64,000 nt of DNA from Blumeriella jaapii. Lineage: Eukaryota > Ascomycota > Leotiomycetes > Helotiales > Drepanopezizaceae. Below, piece by piece: positions 47,100 through 59,900 of the stretch. Numbering within the stretch: the stretch's first letter is position 1; every line of letters begins with the position of its first letter. Location: assembly GCA_009599575.1 (NCBI GenBank), contig VWND01000002.1, forward strand, positions 124,001 to 188,000, in the 5' to 3' direction. Made by a program: the position numbers and the translations under genes. The notes beneath the pieces were generated by a model. That model did not search any database. It was not told where the DNA came from and saw only the letters and a list, made by a program, of their open reading frames with translations.

Positions 47100-49002
47100 T
47101 TATTGCATAGTCGAGGAAGCTTTAATGAAATAAACTTTATTAGCGCTGTATTCGTCGTATATTTTTTTTTGTTTTTTTTGAAAATGTTTTGTTAATCAGC
47201 AGTCTATCTTTTTGCATATTTAATATTTTTTAAATTAGGAAGAATTGCTAGAACTGCTTAAATAGCCTTTTCGGCCTCGGAATCCTTTTTCTTTTTTAAA
47301 TAAGCTTCTGCTTTGATAGTTTTTATCGAAGCGTTTTTCGCGACCTTTGCTTTTGTAGATTCGGTTTGTATAATAGCTTTTATTTTGATTTGCAAAAGTT
47401 TGAAAAAACTGAAGGATAACAAAAGTTTGAAAAAGTTGGAAGGTGATAAAAGTTAATTTTCGCAACTGAACTTTTTGTTTAATAGTTCCAATTGCATTGC
47501 GTAACTGGGATGCGACGTTTTTATACGTATTTGCAAAATTTATTAAGGCGTGTTTGCATTTTTGTACGCTATTGCAAGCGCTGATAACCTGGTTTCGCAA
47601 ATGGTTGTTTGATTCGTACTTTTTAATAAAAGCTTGTTGATATAGCGCTAGTTTTTCGAATATAGTTTTTAAGCATTTTAAGCGTGATTTGCCAGGGTTT
47701 TCAGTTTGTATTTTTTTATATATAATTGTACGCTATGCTGTCAGGTAAAACTTGCGGTTTTTAGTCGTTTCGAAGTAAGCTTTTATAAAGCTGATTATTA
47801 CGTTAAATTAATAGTTTTTACGAATTATAATATTACAATAGTAGGCGTCAGCTGCTTTTTTGAGCATGTGCGGAAAGGCTTTTGCGTATAAGCTTTCGGA
47901 GAGATTGCATAAATCGTATAAATTGTAAAACTTTTTCAGCTTTACGTGGAATATATCCCACATTCCATTTCCGTATTTTATTTTATTTTTGCAGTATATT
48001 TTGCTAAGGTTTAGAACTAGCTGTACAAAATCGTTTTTTTTGTAAGGTCTGATTCCTGCTTTTTTATCGCCTAAAGGTTTATCGAAAGGGTCAGGGTCGT
48101 TACTTTTAATTTTGGGAATTTTCGTTTTATTTTTAAAATTGTATAACGTTTTGCTTTATATAAAAAATATATTACGTACGCTATTATCGCTACTTTTAGT
48201 AAATATCTTGGTTGTTCGTAACGCATAGACGTTGGCTAGGCTGTCTTTTGCCTTTTGAAATCCACTTTTATTACTTTCGATATAAACATTTTTATTATTA
48301 TAATAATCTTCGCTTTTAGCAACTGATTTAGATAGAAAGGGCAAGGGTGGGTTTTTTTTTATTTTTAAAAGCTATTTCGTAGCTAAATCTTTTAATTTTT
48401 ATTTGTTATCGCTTTTTGTTTGCAGAAGTAAAAAGGGTAGGTTTATTTTTCTGGAATACCGCTGCCAAACGATTTGCATAGCTATTATTTCGGTTTTTAA
48501 TAAGTAGGGCCATATTAACTTTATAAGTAAACAAATGGTTGTAAAAATTGCGTTTTAAAAAGGCGTATGCAATACTAAATAAATCGGCGTTCCAATTAGC
48601 AAAATCTTTTTGAAAAAGCTTTTATAAGCCTTTTCCTTGAACGTATTTATGTTTTGCTTTGTATCGTTTTAAAAAGAGATAAATTTATTTATTTACGGCA
48701 GAAACGGTTTGGTAGATAGTTGATTTTGGTTTAAATTGCTTTAGCTAAAGGTCGGTATCGATTTCGAAATCTAGGTCGAATAAAAAGTTTCGAATAAAAT
48801 AGAAAAATATTTTCGATATTTTGGCTGTTTTTGCTTGCAAATCAAAGGGTTGCAAGGTCGAATTGAATTGAATTGGGTTGTGCTGTTTTTGGTACGTAAG
48901 CTGCAGGCTCGGGCTTGGCGCAAATAAGTGGGTTTTTATTGATTTCGGTTTTGGTTGTTGCGCAGGCTAGGCGCGAGCGTGTAAAACGCGTACAGTCAAG
49001 GG
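47100..49002 (-). pseudogene. Gag-like N-terminal region of element H
   Basis: Minus frames give a long open region. Pieces are LFLKRYKAKHKYVQGKGL and SYANRLAAVFQKNKPTLF near 48.4-48.7 kb, FDKPLGDKKAGIRPYKKNDF and KLKKFYNLYDLCNLSESLYA near 47.9-48.1 kb, and LRNQVISACNSVQKC...YKNVASQLRNAIGT at 47600-47460. The last follows a pattern I know from fungal copia-type polyproteins (L-R-N-Q-I-I-x-A-C-x-x-V-x-x-C, then Q-L-R-S-A). A basic/Ser tail follows at 47.24 kb. Confidence 0.65.
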
Positions 49003-49268
49003 TGTGACGATCTAATCAGTCGGAGGGCTGGAAGATCAGTCAACTGGTCGCCGTGTTCACATGGTATAAGAAACGAGCCTTTGGTTCTGTAATAAAAATA
49101 TTCATTTAAAATCAACAATTGCAAAAAGCAAAGGTTGCTAAAAAGAAAAAGCCTTATATATATAAATAATCTTCACAATTAATAAAAAAACCCACCAAAA
49201 AACCAAAGAGTTTGCAACTATACGTAATTGCTGAAATAATACGAAAAACAAACGAATAAATCGTTACA
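49003..49268 (-). repeat. 3' LTR of element I (266 bp, one 28-bp unit)
   Basis: Begins TGTGACGATCTAATCAG and ends ATCGTTACA. The first 85 bases are nearly intact; from about 49090 the sequence becomes strongly A-shifted. Confidence 0.93.
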
Positions 49269-49492
49269 TTACTCCCCCGTCCGAAAAAAGCGCGTTCTCG
49301 AGCTTTTATCTATTAGTACGTCGCTATTTAAATAATCGTACGAATCCAAACCTTCGGAATACGCTTTCAGCCAGTCTATAAGTTTTGCAAAAGGACCGGG
49401 AAGCTCCTTATGCGCCAAATAAAAATCGCGCATTTTCAAAAAAGCGTATATAAAATCAGACGCGGAATATTACGTGAAATTTTTATTTAAGT

Positions 49493-52400
49493 CTATCCAA
49501 AAAGCTTTGTATTAAAAGGTTTCCGTTGCATTCGATAAACGATCAATTTTTCAATTTCGTATTTAAGCTTATTAATTATATTAATAAATTTAAAAGCTGA
49601 ATTAATCTGATTTAAAAACGCGTCGTTAGCTGCTTTACGCAATCGATTAGCGTGAAAAACTGGGTGTACGTTTATAATATTAAAAAAGTTTAGCTTAAAA
49701 ACGTTATCGAAAATTTTGGCTACAATTTTGAAAGGGCCGTTTATAAAATTGTCGAGCTTGCGAAAAGGCCGGAAGGTCGGAAATAGACGCATATCGAGCT
49801 ATACGTAATCGCTAACGTTAAAATCGATCGCGCGGCGAAACTTATTCGCATTTTTTTTTATTTTATCGTAAATTTATTAAAAGTGCGATTTGGCGAAGTT
49901 TTAAACGTCGTAATAGCGGCGAGCGTACGCACGAGCTTCGTTTGCGTTTAGCTTATATAAAAAATTAAAAAAAAGGAAAATATCGAGCTTCCAGTTCCAA
50001 TTGATATAAAAAGTATAACCGTGTATAATTTCAAAAGGTAAAAGATTATTTAGACTTTCGTAAAAAAAAATTATTTAAGCGAAATCTATTATTAAAAAAA
50101 ATTCGCTTTAATCGTTTTAATAAAAGTTTACGAAAAATCGAAAGCGTTTTTGCAAATATTAGTTATAAATTTCGGTTTGACTATCGGTTTCAGAATAAGC
50201 GGCTGTCGAAAGCTTTAATTGCGTACCGAATATTTTATTTAATTTAAATTAAAAAATAAATTAATACTAGGGGTTACGATCGCTGATAATACTTTTTAAA
50301 AAGCCGAAATACTTATATACGTGGAATATATATAATTTAGCGAAACTTCGAGCGTCGATATTTTTATAATAAAAAATCGAAATAGCCTGCTTAGAAAAGC
50401 GATTTATTACTACAAATACGTTATCGTAATTATATTTGTTTTTATTAAAATTGCAAAAATCTATTATAACGTGCTTCTAAAAATGGTCAAAAACAAAAAA
50501 AAGCTAAAAAAAGCCGGAGCGTTTATTTTTTAAAACAAAACTTTTTCGATAAGCGTAGCAATTGCGATAATATTGTTTTACAAAAGCTGTTATACTTCGT
50601 TAATAATATTAATCCGAAAGCAATTGCGTAGTTTTGCGAACGCTAAAATAAGCGATGGAAATTTGATCGTGCATTTTTCGTACAAAAGCCAAACGAAAAT
50701 AATCGACGTCTGATACTATTAGACGACCGTAATATAACAGCAAATCGCGTTTAAATATATACGAAAACGGAATATTATTATCGTCGTTTTTTTTCGTAGC
50801 GTTTCGTACAGTTTTTTTTCGAAAGGCTATCAGGCTGCTAATTATGCGATTAGCGTAGAAAATTTGGTCAACGATACGAAGTGCGGAAAAAAAATCAGCT
50901 ATTTCAACGATAAAAACAGCTGTTTCGAAAACCGTAAAAAATCGAAGTTTTTTAGTTAAAAAGCGATAATCGATCTGATTTGCTCGGAAAAAGATTTGCA
51001 GGCGCTAAATGCGTTTAAAAAAGTTTTAGCGATTAAATTCGCTCGTACGACGTATTAATACGTCAGCTAAAAAATTGTGTTTATTTGGTCTGTACGTAAT
51101 AAAAAAGTTATAATCGGCGAAAAGCTCGGCCCAGCGTGCTTATCGAGCGTTTAAAAGTTTAAAAATTATAAAATATTTCAAAGCTTTATAATTAATAATT
51201 ATTTTAATTTAATAAACTGAATCAGTTAGTTTAATACGAAAATTGTTTAGAAATCTTACGATTGCGAGCATTTTTTTATCGTATACGACGTAGTTTAGCT
51301 CTGCGAAAGTTATAGTTTTGCTAAAATAAGCGATTAAAAGCCAGTCGTTATTATAAAATTGCGAAAGCACAAAAGTTATTACGCCGTCGAAAGCGTTAGT
51401 TTTTAATATATAAAAAAGATTTTGCTTGTAATATTATAAAACTGGTGTAATAGTAAAAGCTAATATAAAAAAGTCGAAACTTTTCTGATATTTAAAAATA
51501 AAATTGTAAAAAACGTTAACTTTGGTTAAATAAATCAAAAGTTTTGCAATTATATCGTAGTTTCGAATAAAACGTCGGTAGAAATTACAAAAACCAAAAA
51601 AGCTTTATACATTTTTTATAATAATAAAAAGCTTTTAATAAGCGATTACGAAAACTTTTTTTAAATTTACTTTTAAATTTTTAATAAAAATAATAAAACT
51701 TAAATAACGAATCCGAATAACGTTAAATTCAGACTTTCGAATATCGGCTTATAATTCAGCGTCAGCGAGCTTTTGAAACATTTTGCGAACGTATATAGCG
51801 TATTTCAAAAGGTCGGACGAGTAAATAAAAATATTATTTAAATATATAATGCAAAAATCGTTTAAATAATCGAAGAAAACGTCGTTTATATAGCGTTAAT
51901 AAATTGCGGATCTATTAATAAAGCTAAAAAATAGCATTTTGCATTTATAAGCGCCGTAACGCGTACGAAACGTCGTTAGTTTTTTATTAGCGAAGTTTAT
52001 TCGAATTTTATAAAAAATTTAACGAATATCGAGCTTCGTAAAAATTCGTATTTCCGAAAAACAAGCAAAGGTTTTATCGATAAAAAAAAAAATAGCGATT
52101 TTTACGAATAATATTATTAAAAGCTCGATAATCGATACAAAAACGCAATAAACCGTCGGATTTTTTGGCGAAAAATATTAGAATAATAAAAAAAACGATG
52201 GAAAGTTCGATAAAGCTTTTGTTAAGATTATTTTATAAATAAATCTTAACAATTTCGAGCTTTGGAATCGATATTTTATATAAAAAAATGTATTTCAGTT
52301 TTTTTTTATTTATAATAAGCTCGATTTTGTAATCGTAAAGCCGGTGAAAGGCTAGCTCGTTACTGGCGGCCTTAAAATACACGTGTTCGAGGTTTTTATA

Positions 52401-52600
52401 CTCCGGGGAAAAAAATTCGAAAAAAGGTATTCGAAGTTAGTTTTGTTAAACTGATTAAAAAAGTCGAAATCGATATTTCGTTCGTTTTGAAACGTTCGAA
52501 AAAACTATAAGATTGGGTTTTAAAAAAAGTATTATACGTAAAATCGTTTAGTATTTTGTCGATTTCGTACAAGAAAATTGAAAACACTTCAACTGCTTTT
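49493..52600 (-). pseudogene. Pol remnant of element I (integrase C-terminus to RT)
   Basis: Colinear with A pol. The integrase end is at 49792-49493 (GPFKIVAKIFDN, VHPVFHANRLRKA). The integrase zinc region lies near 50.6 kb, RNase H near 51.1-51.5 kb and RT near 51.8-52.4 kb. The YxDD box near 51840 reads Y-L-N-N. The open stretch 52587-52396 (SIFLYEIDKILNDFTYN) corresponds to the segment before the RT in A. Confidence 0.85.
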
Positions 52601-52786
52601 TTTCTGAAAATCAGCTTAAAAACGTATGCAGTAATTTGGCAAATGAAAATTGAATAAGCAGTAAATTAAGGGATTCGTTTTCGAATTAATCGTTTGGAAG
52701 GTTTAAAAAATGGATTGTTTAAATTATCGATTATATTAAGCTGAAAGGCCATCGCGGCGAAGGTTTTTTTTCGATTTTTAGTATAA

Positions 52787-53053
52787 TGTAAAACGGTGAT
52801 ACCTTGTATTGATGGGAGTTGGTAGTTTTAGCTATGGTCGAGGCATGGACCCCTCCGAGACCCCCTGGCACTGACTACCTTCAACAGGTATAAGAGCAAG
52901 GCACCCCCTTAGATAGTACCATAGGTACGCAGTCTAATTCATACCTTCACTCATTTTTCTTTTCCTTTCTTTAGTCTCTTCTAGGAATTCCCTAGACTAT
53001 TTTACCCACCGACATGTGGCCGTATCAGTCTGGTTTTCCTACCTACTTTTACA
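52787..53053. repeat. Solo LTR of an unrelated family
   Basis: 267 bp starting TGTAAAACGG and ending CTACTTTTACA, inserted in element I. A has no such segment at the homologous place (about 9890). The flanks share ATAA (52783-52786, 53054-53057), or ATAAT if the terminal T is counted in the duplication. Base composition is balanced, so it escaped the mutation that hit its host. No partner LTR or interior is nearby. Confidence 0.8.
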
Positions 53054-54080
53054 ATAATTATTTTTCGTAAAACGAAAAAGCTGTTCTGACGAAAAAAGAA
53101 AAAAAAAAAAATAATAAAAGAAGGATCGTCAGCCTGGGAAAATAATATAATTTTTTGTATTATCCTACTGGCGTCGCCATCGAAATTAACACCGCGAATG
53201 AAATTCGACTTTTTCGCGCTTCGCATAGCGTCGTAAATCTGCCATAATTGGTCAAAGTTTTTGTTACGTTTTACAACGTCGTTTTAATAGCGAAATTAAA
53301 TTTTTCGGAGGTGTAAATAAAAGATTTTAATACAACGAACGTAAAAAGCTATAAAAGAGTAAGACTTCGGCCAATAAAGCTTGCGTTTATTACAATTTAA
53401 TAAAATTTAATATTCGGCCAACCAAGCTTTTTTTAAAATTATATTATGATTTCCGAAATTAATAATTAAAAAAAAAGTAAACGATTGTATTCGGTTGTTA
53501 ATAATAAAATTGAAAAGCGTAAAATATATAATTAAATGACTACGAGTTCCATTATACTTTTTTACAAAAAAAAAAGCCGGGAAAAATTAAATAAAAAGTT
53601 TTAAAAAAAAAAAAAGATTTAATCAGCGCCGAATTAATTAACGCATAATCGTTCGCTTTAAAATCGGCGAGCGTTTTTATTTTGTATAAAAAGCTATTTT
53701 TAATAAGTATAACAGGGATTGTTAATAAATCGTTATCAAAAAGCTTTCGAACGTTAAAATAACGCATATCGCGCAATACGCTTAAAAAAAAAGCTTTGCT
53801 TAAACCTGAGCGTTTTTTCGATTAACGGAAAAGCTTTTAATTTTTTCGTATGCGTTTTGAAAATCGTTTAAAAAAAGGTTTTCGTTTTTATTATTATTAT
53901 CGAAAGGCGAATCTTCGGCCGGTTCGACCTCGTTTATATTTATTAGCTTAGGAGGGCTTTTAGGTGGAACCGAGGGTCGGCCCGTAAAAGGTCGTGCAAA
54001 TTGGCCTTTTTGAACTTTTTGATATGAAATAAAAAACGAACGTTATCGTTGGTCCGATCGAAAAGGAAAAACGCTAAAGG
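53054..54080 (-). pseudogene. Protease and partial gag of element I
   Basis: Colinear with about 9890-10915 of A. The protease start MRDMRYFNVRKLF at 53776 matches A at 10616 (MRDMRYFDVRKLF). The frame is shortened by a stop. The gag part is cut by K at 54080. Confidence 0.75.
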
Positions 54081-54348
54081 TGTGACGATCTAATCAGTCG
54101 GAGGGCTGGGAGATCAGTCAACTGGTCGCCGTGTTCACATGGTATGAAAAACGAGCCTTTAGTTCTGTAACAAAGATATTCATTTAAAATCAACAATTGC
54201 AAAAGGCAGAGGTTGCTAAAAAAAGAAAGCCTTATATATATAATAGTTTCTACAGTTGATAAAAAGATTTATTAAAAAACCAGGAAGCTTGCAGTTATAC
54301 GTAGTTGCTAGGGTAATATACGAGATAGCAAAAGAATGAATCGTTATA
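54081..54348 (-). repeat. 3' LTR of element K (268 bp, one 28-bp unit)
   Basis: Begins TGTGACGATC, with the outer 95 bases intact; ends ATCGTTATA at the mutated inner side. Confidence 0.93.
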
Positions 54349-54940
54349 CTATTCTCCCGTCCGAAAAGCGCGCTTTCGAGTTTTTATTCATTGGTACGTC
54401 GCTATCCAAATAATCGTACGAATCCAAGCCTTCGGAATACGCCTTCAGCCAATCTATAAGTTTTGCAGAAGGACCGGGAAGCTTTTTATACGCCAAATAA
54501 AAGTCGCGCATTTTTAGAAAAGTATATATAAAATCAAACGCGAAATACCACGTGAGATTTTTATCTAAGCTTATTTAAAAAGCTTTGTATTAAAAAGTTC
54601 GCTGCATTCGATAAGCGATTAATTTTTCGATTTCGTATTTAAGCTCACCAATTATATTAATAGATTTAAAAGCTGGATTAACCTGACCTAAAAGCGCGTC
54701 GTCAGCTGCTTTACGCAGTCGATTAGCGTAAAAAACTGGATGTACGTTTATGGTACTAAAAAAGTCTAGTTTGAAAGCGTTGTCGAAAATTTTGGCTACA
54801 ATTTTAAAAAGGCCGTTTGTAAAATTGCCGAACTTGCGGAAAAGCCGGAAGATCGGAAATAAACGCATATCGAGCTATACGTAATCGCTAATATTAAAAT
54901 CGATCGCGCGGCGAAATCTATTCGCATTTTTTTTTATTTT

Positions 54941-54945
54941 ATCGT
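54941..54945. repeat. Target site duplication ATCGT of element J (left copy)
   Basis: Identical to 61460-61464. Confidence 0.88.
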
Positions 54946-55270
54946 TGTGACGATTCACTCTGTTGCCACCTCTCGTGTCACCCCAGCAACTACGTATAGC
55001 TGCAAGCTCCCCAGCAACTACGTATAGCTGCAAGCTTCCCAGCAACTACGTATAGCTGAAAGCTCCCTGGTCTTCTGGTGGATCTTTCCATCAACTGTGA
55101 AAACTATTTATGTATATAAAACTCTTTTTTTTTAGCAACTTCTGCTTTTTGCAATTATTAATTCTAAATGAATATTTTTATTACAAAACCAAAGGCTCGT
55201 TTTTTATATTATGTAAACACGGCGACTAGTTAATTAATTTCTTAGCTCTTCGATTAATTAGATCGTTATA
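54946..55270 (+). repeat. 5' LTR of element J (325 bp, three 28-bp units)
   Basis: Begins TGTGACGATTCACTC (intact outer end) and ends ATCGTTATA (mutated inner end). Three repeat units lie at 54983-55066. The change from intact to mutated sequence is near 55110. Confidence 0.95.
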
Positions 55271-55299
55271 TTATTAACAACTTTTTTTTTACGCTGACG

Positions 55300-56900
55300 A
55301 CGGCGTAAACTATTTTTCTTTTCGAATTTTTTACGGATTATATTAAAATGATCGACCGGTCGTAAAAAGGCTTATTTCCGCATTTCGCGAAAAATAGCTT
55401 TTGTTTAACGATTTTTTTTTCAGCAGAGCTTTTCAGCTTTTATTATTATATTTTAATCTTTTTTTTAATTAGCGAAAAAGCAGCTTCCTTTAAAAGCTTT
55501 TTTTTCTAAAAAACAGTTTTTTTTCCGAAGAAAAAAAAACAAAAGAAAGGGCAGAGCGTTAACTATTTCGCCTGCCATTTTTTTTTTGCAGCCTAGCGCT
55601 GAAAGCGTTTAGTTAAGACTTTTGCAAAATTAATTAAAAAAAGCGCAAAAACGTAAACGACAATTTCTGGAGATTATACGATTGCGACAAATCTTTTAAT
55701 CAAAGCGTTTGATAGAATTTATCGAACGTGCTTTTGCTAGTCGCGAATCTGCTGCTTTTTTTCGCAACGTTTTATTTCAATTAACAGACGCTACAAACCA
55801 ATTTCCACGCTTTTCGCGAACTTTTTTTGAATTTCCTTTTAACGGCCAAGACTTTAGCGCGCTTTTTGAACGCTATGGTTTTCATTTATTTACTGATTTT
55901 CGATTAGTTCGCATAAAGCGCGTTTCGAACTTTGAGTTTAAATTAAATAATAATAAAAATTATAAAGCACGTTATTAAAAAATTAAAGTTTTCGATAACT
56001 TCGAATTTTATTACGATTATTTCGCTAGCGATCGATTTCGTAAAAATTACATATTCGATCAGACCGAAAGCGTAGCAAAAAAGTTTCTGATTCCGCGTAT
56101 TTTAGACCGTTTCGATTTTATATTTTTCGAAAAATTAATAAAAAAAATCGCCGATTTCCTGGCCGATTTTTTCGACGTTTAAAAGGCCGAAAACGAGTTT
56201 AAAATGCTTGTAATAAATACGCACGACGACTTTTAGCGATTTTATTTGCGATTTTCTATTTTCGCAACGAACGCTTAAATACAAATTGATAAACAGCTTC
56301 GGAACGCTTTTCGCGATAAAATACTAAAGCGTCTACGAGAAAAACTGCATTTGGAATAAGCGCGTATAACGACTTTTAAAAATTAGCTTACCGCCGTTCG
56401 TTAAAAAAAACAAAATCAATTGGCTAAACGAATTTTATACGCGAATCGCTTTTCAACTAAATTTATTATTTATTAAAATAGTAAATTCTTAACCAAAGCG
56501 TATTACAAATCAAATCGAACGTACGAGAATCGTTCAAATGCTTTACAGGCTTTTTAGCCTTTTACTGTTTTTTTTTTTTTTTTTACGCCAAAACGCTTTT
56601 TTTAGCGTTTTTTTTTTTCGATCGGATCAACGACAACGTTCGTTTTTTATTTTACATCAGAAAGTTCGAGGCTAATTTGCACGATTTTTTACGGGCCGAT
56701 TTTCGGTTTTATTTAAAAGCCTTTTTAGGCTAATAAATATAAACGAGGTCGAACCGGCCGAAAATTCGCTTTTTAATAATAATAGTGAAAACGAAAACCT
56801 TTTTTCAAACGATTTCCAAAACGCATACGAGGAAATTAAAAGCTTTTCCGCCAATCGGAAAAACGCTCAAGTTTAAATAAAGCTTTTTTTTAAGCGTATT
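55300..56900 (+). pseudogene. Gag of element J
   Basis: The open plus stretch 55709-55978 (RESAAFFRNVLFQ, NQFPRFSRTFFEF, DFRLVRIKRVSNFEF) is the counterpart of 11809-11528 in A. The rest is broken by stops and homopolymer T-runs (56563-56585). Confidence 0.65.
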
Positions 56901-56904
56901 GCGC

Positions 56905-59900
56905 GATATGCGTTATTTTAACGTTCGAAAGCTTTTTGATAGCGATTTACTAATAATTCCCGTTATATTTATTAAAAATAGCTTTTCGTATAAAATAAAA
57001 GCGCTCGTCGATTTTAAAACGAACGGTTATACGTTAATCGATTCGGCGCTGATTAAATCTTTTTTTTTTTTTTAAAACTTTTGATTTAATTTTTTCCGGC
57101 TTTTTTTTTTGTAAAAGGGTATAATAAAACTCGTGGCTATTTAATTATATATTTTACGCTTTTTAATTTTATTATTAACAACCGAATACAATCGTTTATT
57201 TTTTTTTTGATTATTAACTTCGGAAATTATAATATGATTCTAAAAAAAGCTTGGTTGGCCGAATATTAAGTTTTATTAAATTGTAATAAACGCAAGTTTT
57301 ATTAACCGAAATCTTATTTTTTTATAACTTTTTACGCTCGTTATATTAAAGTTTTTTATTTGCATTTCCGAAAGATTTAATTTCGCTATTAAAACGACGC
57401 TGTAAAACGTAACAAAAACTTTGATTAATTATAACAGATTTACGACGCTGTGCGAAGCGCGAAAAAGTCGAATTTTATTCGCGGTATTAATTTCGATAGC
57501 GACGCTAATAAAATAATACAAAAAATTATATTATTTTTTCAGATTGCCGATTTTTTTTTTATTATTTTTTTTTTTTTTTTTTTTTTTCGTCAGAACAGCT
57601 TTTTCGTTTTACGAAAAACAGTTATATTAAAAAACCGAAAAAAAAGCTTTCGCCGCGATAGCCTTTTAATTTAATATAATCGATAATTTAAATAAGCTAT
57701 TTCCTGAACTTTTCAAACGACCAGTTCGAAAACGAGTTTTTTAATCTATTGCTTATCTAATTTTCATTTGTTAGATTATTGCATACGCTTTTAAGCTGAT
57801 TTTCAGAAAAAAAACAATTAAAATGTTTTTAATTTTTCTGTACGAAATCGACAGAATACTAAACGACCTTACGTATAACACTTTTTTTAAGATTTAATTT
57901 TACAATCTTTTCGAACGTTTCAGAACCAATAAAATATCGATTTCGACCTTTTTAATTAGCTTAGCAAAGCTAACTTCGAATAAATCTTTTTTCGAATTTT
58001 TTTCTTCGAAGTATAAAAACTTCGAACACGTGTTTTCTAAGGCCGCCAGTAACGAACTAGCCCTTTACCGGCCCTACGACTATAAAATCGAGCTTATTAT
58101 AAATAAAAAAAAGCTGAAATATACTTTTTTATATAAAATATCGATTTTAAAGCTCGAAATTATTAAAACTTATTTGTAAAATAATTTTAATAAAAGCTTT
58201 ATCGAATCTTCCATCGCTTTTTCGCTGCTCCAATGCTTTTCGCTAAAAAACCCGACGGTTTATTGCGTTTTTGTATCGATTATCGAGTTTTTAATAACGT
58301 TATTCGTAAAAATCGTTATTTACTTTTTTTTATCGATAAAACCTTCGCTCGTTTTTCGAAAGCGCGAATTTTTACGAAATTCGATATTCGTTAAGCTTTT
58401 TATAAAATTCGAATAAATTCCGCCAGTAAAAAACTGACGACGTTTCGTACGCGTTACGGCGCTTATAAATGCAAAATGCTACTTTTTGACTTTATTAATA
58501 AATCCGCAATTTACTAACGCTATATAAACGACGTTTTTTTCGATTATTTAAACGATTTTTATATTGCTTATTTAAATAATATTTTTATTTATTCGTCCGA
58601 CCTTTTGAAATACGCCACGTACGTTCGCAAAATGCTTTAAAAGCTCGCTAACGTTAAATTACAGGCCGATATTCGAAAATCTGAATTTAATATTATTCGG
58701 ATTTGTTATCTAAGCTTTATTATATCGATTAAAAGCTTAGAAATAAACCCAGAAAAGGTTTTCGTGGTCGCCTATTGGAAGCTTTCTACTATTATAAAAA
58801 ATATACAAAACTTTTTTGGTTTTTGTAATTTTTACCGACGTTTTATTCGAAATTATAATATAATTGCAAAGCTTTTAGTTTATTTAATTAAAACTAACGT
58901 TTTTTACAAATTTATTTTTAAATATCAGAAAAGTTTCGACTTTTTTATATTAGCTTTTATTATTGCATTAATTCTATAATATTACAGGCAAGATCTTTTT
59001 TATATATTAAAAATTAACGCTTCCGACGGCGTAATAGCTTTTGTGTTTTCGCAATTTTATAGCGACGACTGGCTTTCAATCGCTTATTTTAGCAAAACTA
59101 TAGTTTTCGCAAAACTAAACTACGTCGTATACGATAAAAAAATGCTCGCAATCGTAAGATTTTTAAACAATTTCCGTGCTGAATTAATTGGCTTAATTTA
59201 TTAAATTAAAATTATTATTAATTATAAGATTTTAAAGTATTTTATAATTTTTAAATTTTTAAACGTTCGATAAATACGTTGGGCCGAGCTTTTCGCCGAT
59301 TACAATTTTTTTATTACGTATAAACCAGATAAACATAATCTTTTAGCTAACGCATTAACACGTCGTACGAGCGAATTCGACCGCCAAAACTTTTTTAAAC
59401 GCATTCAGCGCCTGCAAACACTTTTTCGAGCCGATTAAATCGATCACCGATTTTTGATTAAAAAACTTCGATTTTCTACGGCCTTCGAAACAGCTGTTTT
59501 ATCGTTGAAATAGCTAATTTCTTTTTCGTATTCCGTGTCGTTGACCAGCTTTTTTACGCTAATCGCACAGCTAGCAGCCTAATGGCCTTTCGAAAAGAAA
59601 CTGTACGAAACGTTACGAAAAAAAACGACGCTAATAATATTTCGTATATATTTAAACGCGACTTGCTGTTATATTACGGTCGTTTAATAATATTAGACGT
59701 CGATTATTTTCGTTTAGCCTTTGTACGAAAAATATACGACCAGATTTTTATCGTTTATTTTAGCGTTCGCAAAATTACGCAATTGCTTTCGAATTAATAC
59801 TATTAGCGAAGTATAACAGCTTTCGTAAAATAATACTGTCGTAATTGCCACGCTTATCGAAAGAATTTTGTTTTAAAAAATAAGCGCTCCGGCTTTTTTT

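Larger units (their letters stand above)
43380..49002 (-). mobile_element. Element H: Ty1/copia-type retrotransposon remnant
   Basis: The minus strand carries, in order from 49.0 kb leftward, a Gag-like region, an integrase C-terminal linker, RT start and RNase H; integrase before RT is the copia order. It is cut at its 5' side by element I at 49003, with the missing end presumably beyond the window. The left border is placed where AT-richness starts; by analogy with other elements the LTR could begin at TGTAGGTAGGG (43300), but no second LTR is available to prove it. Confidence 0.75.
49003..54080 (-). mobile_element. Element I: A-family gypsy retrotransposon, cut by element K
   Basis: It begins with an LTR of the A family at 49003 and runs colinearly with element A (minus orientation) through integrase, RNase H, RT and protease into gag. 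It stops at 54080, which corresponds to about 10915 in A. The bases before it are AAGGG; the matching duplication is off the window. It interrupts element H. It carries a solo LTR of another family at 52787-53053. Mutation load is higher than in A. Confidence 0.9.
54081..54945 (-). mobile_element. Element K, left piece (3' LTR and end of pol)
   Basis: A-family element in minus orientation inserted in gag of I after AAAGG (54076-54080). It consists of LTR 54081-54348, a minus-strand purine tract (CGGGAGAATAG), then the integrase C-terminus (54868-54590: VHPVFYANRLRKA). It is cut at 54945 by J and resumes at 61465. Confidence 0.92.
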
